From positions 1 to 14,121 of the forward strand of contig DIRG01000089.1 of NCBI GenBank assembly GCA_002427475.1: 14,121 nucleotides of DNA. The letters run 5' to 3'. The DNA comes from Mageeibacillus sp. UBA5442 (lineage in GTDB: Bacteria; Bacillota; Clostridia; Saccharofermentanales; DTU023). A program made the translations under genes and the position numbers. This document shows, in pieces, positions 5,838-13,703 of the stretch (the first letter of the stretch is position 1; every line of letters begins with the position of its first letter). The notes under the pieces are model-generated. The model did no database searches and was not told where the DNA came from. It saw nothing but the letters and a program-made list of their open reading frames with translations.

Positions 5838-7991
5838 ATGAAAAAAGTGTTAGCACTGCTTCTCGCTTTCGTCATGGTGTTTTCAGTCCTAGCTGCTTGT
5901 GGTCCTACGGAAGAAGATCCTGTAACCACTGACCCGCCAGCAGGCACCGATGCACCCTCGGAAGATCCTTCCGAAGAACCATCAGAAGATCCAGAAGATC
6001 CTACTGATGATCCTACGGAGCCAGGGCCAACTGAGCCTGAAGAAGAAGTATATTTGACCATGAATCAGGAAGAGGCTCTCGCAATTAGAGCGGCAGAAAA
6101 CGTTGAGCCCAGCGGCACACTCGTCGTTGGTGACAATTCAGCCTCTTATGGCGACTTCTGGGGTGGCTGGACAAATGCTGCCCCCGACGCACAGGTCAAA
6201 GACATGGTTCACGGTGAATACGGCCTCATTTATTTTGATGAGCTAGGCGTTATGCACGTAAACCCTGTCGTAGTAGAAGAAGTTTCATCAGAAGTTGATG
6301 AAAGCGGAAACAAGACCTTCACATTCAAGATTTATGAGAACCTGGTCTGGAATACCGGCGATCCAATCACCGGTGATGACTATGTTTTCTCGGTCCTCAT
6401 GGGATCATGCTGGGAAGCCGGAACCACACCTATCGGTAGGAGCAATACCTCAGGTGCGGAATTGTTAGGTTATGCTGAATTCCACGCACTACCTGAAGAG
6501 TATGTACCTGCCGATACAGATGAAGATGAAGAAGTTGAAGAGTTCGACTATGAGTATGTTAAGCGTGAATTCGCCGGCGTACGCAGAATTGACGACTATT
6601 CCTTCTCTATCACAGTCAATGGTGAATGGCTGCCATACTGGTATGAGCTTGCACTCGTAGCTTATGGTCCTACACCACTGCACCGTATAGCACCTGGCGT
6701 TGAAATTCTTGATGATGGCAATGGTGCTTATCTCACAGAAGAATTCACAGTTGCTTTACTTGAAGAAACAGTTATGGATGCCGAAACAGGTTATCGTTAC
6801 CAACCTGACGTCACTTGTGGCCCTTACCAATTTATTGGTCATGACATTGACACAGATTTGAGAACAATCGAAGTTAACCCCAATTTCTTGGGAACATTCG
6901 ACGGCAAGAAACCCGCAATCGAAACAATCGTCTTGAAGAAAACAGTACAAGATACCGAGATGGAAGAACTCGCAACAGGCGAAGTCGACCTCCTGGCTCC
7001 GATTAACGGTGAAGAATCAATCCGTGGTGGTTTGAAAGTAGTTGAAGCCAATGACCACCTGACTTACAGAACTTATCTGCGTAATGGTTACGGCTATCTC
7101 GGATTCCAGTGCGACGAGTCTCCGACTCAGTACAGAGAAGTCCGTCACGCCATTGCTCACTTGCTTGACCGTGCCGCATTCTTAGAACAGTATGCCGGAC
7201 CCTTCGGACAAACAGTACATAGTATGTACGGTTTAGGACAAGTTGAGTATCAGATGCGCGAAGTCGAACTCGACGAAGCATTGAACCCTTATACCTTTAA
7301 CCCTGAGCGTGCCGTTGAACTGCTTGAAGAAGCTGGCTTTGTGCTCGACGCAGCAGGCAATGAGTATGCCGGTGAAGGCACACGTCATAAGGAAATCACA
7401 AACGAAGACGAACTGCCGCCCGCAAGTAGTGTCCTCGCTGGTCAGCTCGTTGAAGTTGACGGCAAGACTCTTATGCCCTTGCAGATCAACTGGATGAACA
7501 CCCCGGACAACCCGGTATCTGAGTTGATTCGCGCCCTCCTCCTGCCTGAAGCAGAGAAGGTCGGCTTGGAGATAACCGATAACACCCAGGAGTTCAACGT
7601 CCTTTTGAAGCACTTCTATCGTGAAGCTCTGCCTGAAGAAGAACTTGAATACACCATGTTTAACCTGGCAACAGGCTTTGCAGAAGTTTTGAGCTTCTGG
7701 GACAGCGTCAATCCGGATCCGGAATACCTTGGCTACCCCAATACTTCATTCATCTTGGATGACAGTCTGTACAACCTAGCTATAGAAATGTACCACACCG
7801 AACCAGGTGACTTCGAAGCTTGGTATGACAACTGGCTAGAATTCCAGATTGCATACAATGATTACCTGCCTGAGCTGCCTCTCTACTCTGATGAATATCA
7901 CGTCTTCCACAATACAAGACTCGTTGATTATCGTCAGGACGTCCTCTGGGATTACGGTAGAGCTCTAACCTGGGCCAGAATCGAAGAGTAA
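5838..7991 (+). CDS. oppA: Oligopeptide-type ABC transporter substrate-binding lipoprotein
   Basis: The 717-residue protein is the extracellular solute receptor of the importer encoded downstream, of the SBP_bac_5 (OppA/DppA) family. A signal peptide (1-20) with lipobox LAAC (18-21) gives a lipid-anchored Cys21. An acidic Pro/Ser/Thr/Asp/Glu linker (about 22-71) tethers the body. The family's N-terminal landmarks are present: FTFKIYENLVWNTGDPITGD near 164-183, CGPYQF near 320, and the AIAHLLDRAAFLEQYAGPFG stretch near 435-454. It is longer than the usual 500-600 residues because of the linker and an acidic internal insertion near 220-235. GGAGG (5826-5830) precedes the ATG. The actual solute cannot be told from sequence; peptides are the default for the family. 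Confidence 0.88.
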   Translation: MKKVLALLLAFVMVFSVLAACGPTEEDPVTTDPPAGTDAPSEDPSEEPSEDPEDPTDDPTEPGPTEPEEEVYLTMNQEEALAIRAAENVEPSGTLVVGDNSASYGDFWGGWTNAAPDAQVKDMVHGEYGLIYFDELGVMHVNPVVVEEVSSEVDESGNKTFTFKIYENLVWNTGDPITGDDYVFSVLMGSCWEAGTTPIGRSNTSGAELLGYAEFHALPEEYVPADTDEDEEVEEFDYEYVKREFAGVRRIDDYSFSITVNGEWLPYWYELALVAYGPTPLHRIAPGVEILDDGNGAYLTEEFTVALLEETVMDAETGYRYQPDVTCGPYQFIGHDIDTDLRTIEVNPNFLGTFDGKKPAIETIVLKKTVQDTEMEELATGEVDLLAPINGEESIRGGLKVVEANDHLTYRTYLRNGYGYLGFQCDESPTQYREVRHAIAHLLDRAAFLEQYAGPFGQTVHSMYGLGQVEYQMREVELDEALNPYTFNPERAVELLEEAGFVLDAAGNEYAGEGTRHKEITNEDELPPASSVLAGQLVEVDGKTLMPLQINWMNTPDNPVSELIRALLLPEAEKVGLEITDNTQEFNVLLKHFYREALPEEELEYTMFNLATGFAEVLSFWDSVNPDPEYLGYPNTSFILDDSLYNLAIEMYHTEPGDFEAWYDNWLEFQIAYNDYLPELPLYSDEYHVFHNTRLVDYRQDVLWDYGRALTWARIEE
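5961..6013 (+). repeat. Imperfect repeats in the lipoprotein linker
   Basis: GAAGATCC occurs at 5961-5968, 5985-5992 and 5994-6001, and GATGATCC at 6006-6013. They encode the Glu/Asp-Pro linker after the lipidated cysteine. This looks like slippage-prone coding sequence that sets tether length. Confidence 0.6.
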
Positions 7992-8044
7992 ATCTTTGAT
8001 AAGTAAAATCTAAAGTCGCTATGTTTATTAGAGACTAAAAACCA

Positions 8045-8082
8045 TGGACTGCCTTCGCAGGATGATCTGCGAAGGCAGTCCA
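8045..8082 (+). other. 16-bp perfect stem-loop after the binding-protein gene
   Basis: TGGACTGCCTTCGCAG (8045-8060) pairs without mismatch with CTGCGAAGGCAGTCCA (8067-8082) around GATGAT, 53 bases after the stop codon. No T tract follows on the plus strand, so it is not a typical terminator. Such hairpins between binding-protein and permease genes commonly protect the upstream mRNA and set higher binding-protein output. On the minus strand, TTTTT follows 3 bases after the stem. Confidence 0.8.
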
Positions 8083-8105
8083 CTAGTATCAGCTAAAAAG
8101 AGTCA

Positions 8106-8177
8106 ATCAGCTCTAAGCTGATGTGCAATTCATTTAATTGCAGACCTGTTAAACAAACAGGCTTGGAGCAGATCCAA
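8106..8177 (+). other. Four nearly contiguous stem-loops upstream of oppB
   Basis: Four perfect stems follow one another with 1-2 base gaps. They are ATCAGCT/AGCTGAT (8106-8122, loop CTA), TGCAATT/AATTGCA (8124-8142, loop CATTT), CCTGTT/AACAGG (8145-8161, loop AAACA) and TTGGA/TCCAA (8163-8177, loop GCAGA). A second copy of ATCAGCT at 8088-8094 could compete for the first stem. Nearly every base over 72 nucleotides can be paired. The segment lies before the GGGGAG site of oppB at 8198-8203. It fits no RNA family I recognise. Confidence 0.6.
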
Positions 8178-8210
8178 ATGCTCCTAATAAAATTCGAGGG
8201 GAGTATCCAG

Positions 8211-9194
8211 GTGTTAAAATATACATTGCGGAGACTACTATATTTAATATTCGTTTTCTTTATTGTCTCTATCATTATGTTTGGCATTCACTATTTGATC
8301 CCGGGAGACCCGGTATCCCGCGCCATAGAAGAATATCGCACATCGTTAAAACCGCATGAGTATGATGCTATGTATTGGCAGACTTATAGAGCGATGGGCT
8401 ATGATCAACCCGTACCTGTGCAATATTTGCGTTGGATGGAAAGATTACTACAGGGAGATTTAGGTTATTCAACCATTTACAGGAGACCTGTAAACCAGGT
8501 TATTGGAGCACCAATTGTCAATACCCTGAAATTGAATTTGATTTCTACAGCGATTGTATTCGCGATAACTATACCATTAGGAATTGTATCGGCCGTCAAA
8601 AAGGGTTCTCTTTTTGACCGATTGACGCAGGGGGTGACAATATTGGGCTACAGCCTGCCTACCTTTGTCTTTGCCATTCTCTTTATATTCCTGTTCTCAG
8701 TACACTTAGGCTGGTTCCCTGTTTCAGGTATGGCGACACCCGGTTTTAGCGGGACGGCCCTGGAGATGACTTTGGACCGTCTCAAATATATGGCTCTACC
8801 TGTTCTTACTCTGGTTTTTATCAGTCTGGGTGGTCTGACACGTTATGTCCGTACTACTATGATTGAAGCTTTGAGTGAAGATTACATAAAGACTGCTCGC
8901 GCCAAAGGTTTGCGCGAAAGAGTCGTTATCTTCTCGCACGCATTTCGGAATGCACTTATCCCTTTTATTACCGTAATGACAGGATGGATCATAAGTCTGT
9001 TTTCCGGATCAATTATTACAGAAACTATGTTTAACTATAACGGCATCGGTAAGATGCTCTATGACGCATTAAGACAAAGTGACTATCAAGTAGTAATGTC
9101 TATGAACATGTTCTACGTACTCTTGTCACTTTTAGGCAATCTCTTTATGGATCTCGCTTACGGTATTGCTGATCCTAGAGTCAGATTGGCATGA
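8211..9194 (+). CDS. oppB: Oligopeptide ABC transporter permease OppB/DppB
   Basis: This is one of the two membrane subunits that form the translocation path. The 327-residue protein has a first membrane helix (about 9-30) and the typical extracellular segment with GYDQPVPVQYLRW (63-75) and GDLGYS (82-87). Five more helices are predicted, near 105-128, 143-166, 195-212, 248-270 and 300-318. The cytoplasmic EAA loop (219-251), with EDYIKTARAKGL at 223-234, docks on an ATPase subunit. The start is taken as GTG 8211 because GGGGAG (8198-8203) lies 7 bases upstream. An in-frame ATG at 8121 would add 30 residues with no binding site and would run through the stem-loop array. Length and layout are normal for the family. 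Confidence 0.93.
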   Translation: MLKYTLRRLLYLIFVFFIVSIIMFGIHYLIPGDPVSRAIEEYRTSLKPHEYDAMYWQTYRAMGYDQPVPVQYLRWMERLLQGDLGYSTIYRRPVNQVIGAPIVNTLKLNLISTAIVFAITIPLGIVSAVKKGSLFDRLTQGVTILGYSLPTFVFAILFIFLFSVHLGWFPVSGMATPGFSGTALEMTLDRLKYMALPVLTLVFISLGGLTRYVRTTMIEALSEDYIKTARAKGLRERVVIFSHAFRNALIPFITVMTGWIISLFSGSIITETMFNYNGIGKMLYDALRQSDYQVVMSMNMFYVLLSLLGNLFMDLAYGIADPRVRLA

Positions 9195-9209
9195 TGAAGG
9201 AGGTTTTTG

Positions 9210-11096
9210 ATGTCTGAAGATAAGAGAAACAAAGAACGCATCGAAGACGCTGCTGATCAGACCAAGAAGACTGATTCTAAGAAGCAGCAGAAACGTAAAA
9301 CAACTAGTACTATGCGCCGTCTCTTGTTCGGTGGTAGTAAAGAAGATCTTGAAGCCATGGATGCTTTGGCAGTTGAAACTGTCGAGAGTCCGGCGAGAGC
9401 TGTATGGAACGATTTCAAAGCACGCAAATCTGCCATTCTCGGCATATTTGGAATTATTTTTATGATCTTATTGTGCTTTGTCGGGCCCTATCTCTGGCCG
9501 GTAGATATCCTGGAACAGAACCCAACCATGAAGAACAAACGGCCGGGTTTTTATTATCTAAATATTCCCAGCGAAGTTAAGAACGATGCCGTGGCACTCT
9601 CCATGGGCAATAACTTCGGCGCCGGTGTTAGTGGCGACGGAGGATTGTATCTCTGGGGCGAATTGACTGATGCATACAAAGCAATTCCCGAATTGGAAGC
9701 TGATGAAAAATGGGTCGACGTTGCTTGTGGTAGCAGTCACATCATCGCTCTTACTGATAAGGCTAATGTCTATTCATGGGGCGATAATTTGCACAGCCTA
9801 CCTATAGTTCCCGAAATGGAAGGTACACCGATCAAGGTCTATGCCGGCCGTTGGGTCAACAGTGTTCTAACTGACATGGGTAAGGTATACCACTGGGGTG
9901 CCGTCCTTAACTGGAAAGTTAACTCCATTCGCTATAGCATGCCTCCCGGACAACCCGGACAGGTGGTTGATCAGGCCTTAGCTCGTTCGACTGCTATCCT
10001 TTTACTTGAGAACGGTGATCCCGTTGTTCTGGATCGCACACGCGATAATATTTATGGTGAAACTCCGGAGCATCTCTTGGGGCGCACTGTAGATGTAGCT
10101 GCTACTGACCAAACAATGTTCGCCTTGACTGACAACGGCGAAATAACGGCTTGGGGACGCAACGAATTTGGTTTGACTTCTATTCCTGAAGAAATTCAGG
10201 GCCGTGTTGTTGAAATCTCAGCTGGTACTAGACATATAACTGCACTTCTTGATGACGGAACAGTCGAATCTTGGGGTGAGAACAGTTATGGTCAAACGGA
10301 TAGTCCCTCTCGTGGCGATATCAAAACCATAAATGCCGGCTATCATAATACTTTATTCATAACCGAGGACGACCAAGCAGACGGCTATGGACTCAGTGGT
10401 TACCTCATGGGAACCGATGATAATGGACGTGATATTTTCCGCAGACTGATCTACGGAGGTCGTGTATCACTTACGGTCGGCGCAGTTGCTGTTGTTATTT
10501 CAGCTGTAATCGGAATAATAGTCGGCGGATTGGCCGGATATTTCGGTGGCTGGATTGATATGTTACTCATGCGTCTAGCTGAGGTTATTAATGCTATACC
10601 ATTCTTACCACTGGCGATGATATTGTCTGCCTTAGTTCAAAATCGAGTAGATGAGACAGGGCGGGTATATATGATCATGGTCATATTAGGTATATTATCC
10701 TGGCCCGGATTGGCTAGACTTATCCGCGGACAGATCTTGGCTGTACGTGAACAAGAATACGTCACAGCAGCCAAATCTCTGGGAATTAGGGAACGAGGAA
10801 TTATCTTTAGACACATACTCCCTAACGTCCTGAACGTGGTTTTGGTCAGCATTACACTAAGTTTCGCATCGTCGATCCTTACTGAATCATCATTGTCATT
10901 CCTAGGCTTCGGTGTAACATTGCCTACGCCGACATGGGGCAACATGGTCTTTGCTGCGAGTAACTCCCGCGTAGTAGGTGAGTTCTGGTGGCGTTGGCTA
11001 TTCCCATCTTTGGCTCTGGCTATTTCAACGCTCTCCATCAACATGATTGGTGACGCCTTGCGTGATGCCATTGACCCGAAGACAGCGTCTAGATAA
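9210..11096 (+). CDS. oppC: OppC-type permease with inserted RCC1-like propeller
   Basis: This is the second membrane subunit of the importer, 628 residues against about 300 for the family. Residues 1-60 are a Lys/Gln/Glu-rich cytoplasmic tail. SPARAVWNDFKARKSAILG (60-78) and the first helix (about 75-95) match the OppC N-terminal domain. Residues about 113-396 are an insertion of RCC1-like repeats. The permease core then resumes at MGTDDNGRDIFRRLIYGGRV (400-419). The EAA loop, with EYVTAAKSLGIRERGIIF (516-533), and the end SINMIGDALRDAIDP (609-623) are normal. AAGGAGG (9197-9203) supports ATG 9210 over the TTG at 9207. The frame is continuous with no sign of a sequencing error, so this is a genuine domain insertion. 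Confidence 0.92.
   Translation: MSEDKRNKERIEDAADQTKKTDSKKQQKRKTTSTMRRLLFGGSKEDLEAMDALAVETVESPARAVWNDFKARKSAILGIFGIIFMILLCFVGPYLWPVDILEQNPTMKNKRPGFYYLNIPSEVKNDAVALSMGNNFGAGVSGDGGLYLWGELTDAYKAIPELEADEKWVDVACGSSHIIALTDKANVYSWGDNLHSLPIVPEMEGTPIKVYAGRWVNSVLTDMGKVYHWGAVLNWKVNSIRYSMPPGQPGQVVDQALARSTAILLLENGDPVVLDRTRDNIYGETPEHLLGRTVDVAATDQTMFALTDNGEITAWGRNEFGLTSIPEEIQGRVVEISAGTRHITALLDDGTVESWGENSYGQTDSPSRGDIKTINAGYHNTLFITEDDQADGYGLSGYLMGTDDNGRDIFRRLIYGGRVSLTVGAVAVVISAVIGIIVGGLAGYFGGWIDMLLMRLAEVINAIPFLPLAMILSALVQNRVDETGRVYMIMVILGILSWPGLARLIRGQILAVREQEYVTAAKSLGIRERGIIFRHILPNVLNVVLVSITLSFASSILTESSLSFLGFGVTLPTPTWGNMVFAASNSRVVGEFWWRWLFPSLALAISTLSINMIGDALRDAIDPKTASR
9546..10397 (+). other. RCC1-like beta-propeller domain inside OppC
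   Basis: OppC residues 113-396 contain about seven repeats of roughly 40 residues. Repeat ends carry the RCC1 signature of a Gly turn, a hydrophobic strand and Trp-Gly: LYLWG (146-150), VYSWG (187-191), VYHWG (226-230), ITAWG (312-316) and VESWG (352-356). The fourth repeat (about 258-277) has lost Trp-Gly, and the seventh (376-388) is partial, as expected if the ring closes with N-terminal sequence. GRNEFGL and GENSYGQ (316-322 and 356-362) are RCC1-type turns. The insertion follows a membrane helix whose N-terminus is cytoplasmic, so it should lie outside the cell. RCC1 propellers, such as the secreted inhibitor BLIP-II, usually bind proteins. Confidence 0.85.
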
Positions 11097-11107
11097 GGAG
11101 GTAGACA

Positions 11108-12100
11108 ATGGCTTTATTAGAAGTAAAAGATCTACACACATTCTTCACGACGAAACGCGGCACTGTAAAAGCTGTAAACGGCGTCTCCTATTCGGTAGAA
11201 GCCGGGCGTACGCTGGGCATCGTAGGTGAAAGTGGCTGCGGCAAGTCAGTCTCAGCCATGAGCATATTGAAGTTGCTGGACGAGAACGGTTATATCGATA
11301 GCGGTTCAGTCAAGCTCGAGGGTCGTGAACTCTTGAATTTAACAAGAAATGAGATGTATCAGATTCGTGGAAATGACATTTCAGTTATTTTCCAGGAGCC
11401 GATGACATCGTTAAACCCTGTTCACACCGTTGAAAGACAGATAGGTGAATCCTTCTTGATTCACCAGAACATGAATAAACGTCAGGCTTACCGCAATGCT
11501 CAGCGCATGCTACTTGACGTTAAGATTCCAAACCCGGATCGCGTGGCTAAGCAATATCCTTTCCAACTTTCCGGTGGTATGCGCCAGCGCGTAATGATCG
11601 CCATGGCGTTAGCCTGTCAGCCCAAAATTCTTATAGCTGACGAGCCGACGACAGCATTGGACGTTACTATTCAGGCACAGATCCTCAAACTTATGAACGA
11701 GCTGCAGGAAGAAAAGGGTACAGCGATTCTTTTCATCACGCATGACCTAGGCGTTATTAACCAGATGGCTGATGACGTTGCGGTTATGTATAGTGGACAG
11801 ATTGTTGAGAACTCTCCCTGTAGAACGATTTTCGGTTCCCCGAAGTACCAGCATCCCTATACTGAGGGACTGATGGTATCTATTCCCAGGCTTGACACAC
11901 CGGCCGAGCAACGTCTCGGCGTTATCCCCGGAGTGGTTCCACATCCGCTTAACCTGCCTAAGGGCTGCAAGTTTGCACCCCGCTGCAAGTATGCGACGGA
12001 AAAGTGTCACACAATTGAACCGCCAATGTTTGAAGTAGAACCCAATCACACTGTTCGCTGCTTCTATCCGGAGAAGGGAGATCGTGATGCAGAATTTTAA
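11108..12100 (+). CDS. oppD: Oligopeptide ABC transporter ATPase OppD
   Basis: This is one of the two ATP-hydrolysing subunits on the cytoplasmic face, 330 residues and normal for the family. Visible motifs are Walker A GESGCGKS (40-47), Q-loop Gln96 in IFQEP, signature LSGGM (154-158), Walker B ILIADEP (174-180) with catalytic Glu179, and H-loop His212. The C-terminal oligopeptide/dipeptide domain has HPYTEGL (249-255) and four cysteines (C287, C293, C300, C318). Family members bind an iron-sulfur cluster at that position. AAGGAGGT (11095-11102) overlaps the oppC stop. The last 14 bases overlap oppF. Confidence 0.95.
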   Translation: MALLEVKDLHTFFTTKRGTVKAVNGVSYSVEAGRTLGIVGESGCGKSVSAMSILKLLDENGYIDSGSVKLEGRELLNLTRNEMYQIRGNDISVIFQEPMTSLNPVHTVERQIGESFLIHQNMNKRQAYRNAQRMLLDVKIPNPDRVAKQYPFQLSGGMRQRVMIAMALACQPKILIADEPTTALDVTIQAQILKLMNELQEEKGTAILFITHDLGVINQMADDVAVMYSGQIVENSPCRTIFGSPKYQHPYTEGLMVSIPRLDTPAEQRLGVIPGVVPHPLNLPKGCKFAPRCKYATEKCHTIEPPMFEVEPNHTVRCFYPEKGDRDAEF

Positions 12101-13703
12101 GGATGTAACAAGACAAGCCAATGGCGAGAGAGAAGTTCTCTTTTCCTTGTCTAACCTGAAGCAATATTTCCCGGTAGAGGGACAAAGAGACGCCAACGTT
12201 AAGGCAGTCGACGGCATAACGTTAAAGATCTACAAAGGAGAAACCTTTGGTCTAGTAGGGGAGAGTGGTTGCGGCAAGTCTACTCTTGGACGAGTTATTC
12301 TGCGCATCTACGATCCTACAGATGGGCGTACCCTTTATTATGGTCGTTCAATCTACGATCTGTCTCCTCGCTATGTAGATAAGACATACAAGGATTTTTA
12401 CAAACTTCGTGATCAGGTTAAGGATCTAGAACAGCGTTACGAGAAACGCAAAGCTGAATATGACGCTCTGTCAGAAGAGGAGCAATTCAAACAGCACGGC
12501 GAATACACCGCTTTGGAAAAACAGTATAAGGATTCATTCCTTAATCTAACGGAACTTGTGGGCGGTCTATATGCTGTAGAGAAACCTGATGCGGAGCTTG
12601 CTCTGCTGCGCAAAGCTTTTGCTACCGGTTACAAACGGGCACAGACCCGTCTCGCGCTGGAGCATTGGTTCGGTTCTTACTCTGAAGAAATTGAGGCACG
12701 TGAACCGCTGGCAGACATGAAGTCTCGCGATAAGAAAAAATTGGATCGCTATTATGCTTTGACCGATGAGCTACACGATTATGTGCGCCAGCTTGAAGAG
12801 GCCAAAGACAAGTACAAAGGTGATCCGGAATTTGATAAATACGAAAAATTTTACGATACCGGCATCGACTTGGCTCGCTTGACCTATGACGAAATGCGGC
12901 CTTTACGCAGAGATATGCAGCTGGTCTTCCAGGATCCTTACTCATCTTTGAATCCGCGTATGACTGCGGGTCAGATAATCGGTGAAGGTATGGATGCCCA
13001 CGGAATCTATGCTGATGACTCTGCTGCACGTGAGCAACACATCAAGGACACCATGGAATTATGCGGTTTGCAGGCCTATATGCTGTATCGTTATCCGCAT
13101 CAGTTCTCAGGTGGTCAGCGTCAGCGTATCGGAATTGCCCGTTCTCTGGCCTTGAATCCTGAATTTATTGTTGCTGACGAAGCCGTATCCGCTCTGGACG
13201 TGTCGATACAGTCGCAGATCATTAACCTTTTGAGTGACTTGAAAGAAGAAAAGGATCTTACTTACTTCTTCATCTCGCATGACTTGTCGGTTGTTAAGTA
13301 CATCAGCGATCGCATTGGTGTCATGTACCTCGGAACTTTGGTAGAGATGGCGCCGACAGAAGAATTGTTTGAAAGTCCACGCCATCCATATACGGAGGCT
13401 CTGCTTTCCGCTATTCCGACAACAGATCCTGATAGTCGTGACAAAGAAGTTACCATACTCGAAGGAGACATCCCCAGTCCGGTTAATCCGCCCAGTGGAT
13501 GTAAATTCCATACACGTTGCCCATATATGACAGAGATCTGTGAACATATAGATCCTGAATGGGAAGAAGTCAGTGAGGGGCACTTTGTTGCCTGTCACCA
13601 TAAACTGCCGCCGCATAGTGGACAGCTGTTTACGACAAGATTGCCGGAAGATTTTACATCTGAGTTCATTGAAACAGATGAGGAGGAGGAGAGTGAAGTA
13701 TGA
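12087..13703 (+). CDS. oppF: OppF-type ATPase with large helical insertion
   Basis: This is the partner ATPase to OppD, 538 residues where about 320-330 is usual. Core motifs are in order: Walker [10 protein letters not shown] (58-66), Q-loop Gln282 in [11 protein letters not shown] (280-290), and signature FSGGQRQR (340-347). They continue with Walker B IVADEA (361-366, Glu365), D-loop SALD (368-371), H-loop His398 and HPYTEAL (433-439). Cysteines C472, C478, C485 and C503 may hold an iron-sulfur cluster as in relatives. Residues about 97-265 are an insertion between the beta-subdomain and the Q-loop. Walker B ends in Ala where OppF proteins usually have Pro. The C-terminus is acidic (530-538). 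ATG 12087 is chosen because AAGGGAG (12074-12080) lies 6 bases before it. Confidence 0.92.
   Translation: MQNFKDVTRQANGEREVLFSLSNLKQYFPVEGQRDANVKAVDGITLKIYKGETFGLVGESGCGKSTLGRVILRIYDPTDGRTLYYGRSIYDLSPRYVDKTYKDFYKLRDQVKDLEQRYEKRKAEYDALSEEEQFKQHGEYTALEKQYKDSFLNLTELVGGLYAVEKPDAELALLRKAFATGYKRAQTRLALEHWFGSYSEEIEAREPLADMKSRDKKKLDRYYALTDELHDYVRQLEEAKDKYKGDPEFDKYEKFYDTGIDLARLTYDEMRPLRRDMQLVFQDPYSSLNPRMTAGQIIGEGMDAHGIYADDSAAREQHIKDTMELCGLQAYMLYRYPHQFSGGQRQRIGIARSLALNPEFIVADEAVSALDVSIQSQIINLLSDLKEEKDLTYFFISHDLSVVKYISDRIGVMYLGTLVEMAPTEELFESPRHPYTEALLSAIPTTDPDSRDKEVTILEGDIPSPVNPPSGCKFHTRCPYMTEICEHIDPEWEEVSEGHFVACHHKLPPHSGQLFTTRLPEDFTSEFIETDEEEESEV
12375..12881 (+). other. Charged helical insertion domain inside OppF
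   Basis: OppF residues about 97-265 interrupt the normal path from YDLSP (90-94) to [15 protein letters not shown] (270-284). Two long heptad-like, Lys/Glu/Tyr-rich stretches (about 101-150 and 217-255) flank a more globular-looking middle (about 160-210) with ALEHWFGSY (190-198). The pattern suggests a helical hairpin or coiled coil projecting from the ATPase. No catalytic motif or known domain is recognised. It stays in frame and in the same codon style as its flanks. Confidence 0.8.

Noticed and set aside
8121..8210. Upstream in-frame ATG that would extend OppB by 30 residues
   Set aside because: No ribosome binding site, the extra residues do not resemble OppB, and the region is filled with stem-loops. 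GTG 8211 has GGGGAG at the right distance.
9546..10397. A separate RCC1 gene or frameshift joining two genes
   Set aside because: The frame is continuous, there is no internal start with a binding site, and both OppC halves are needed to make one permease.
11747..12217. Long minus-strand open frames across oppD, oppF and other importer genes
   Set aside because: They are antisense shadows of well-supported genes, lack binding sites and have no recognisable protein features.
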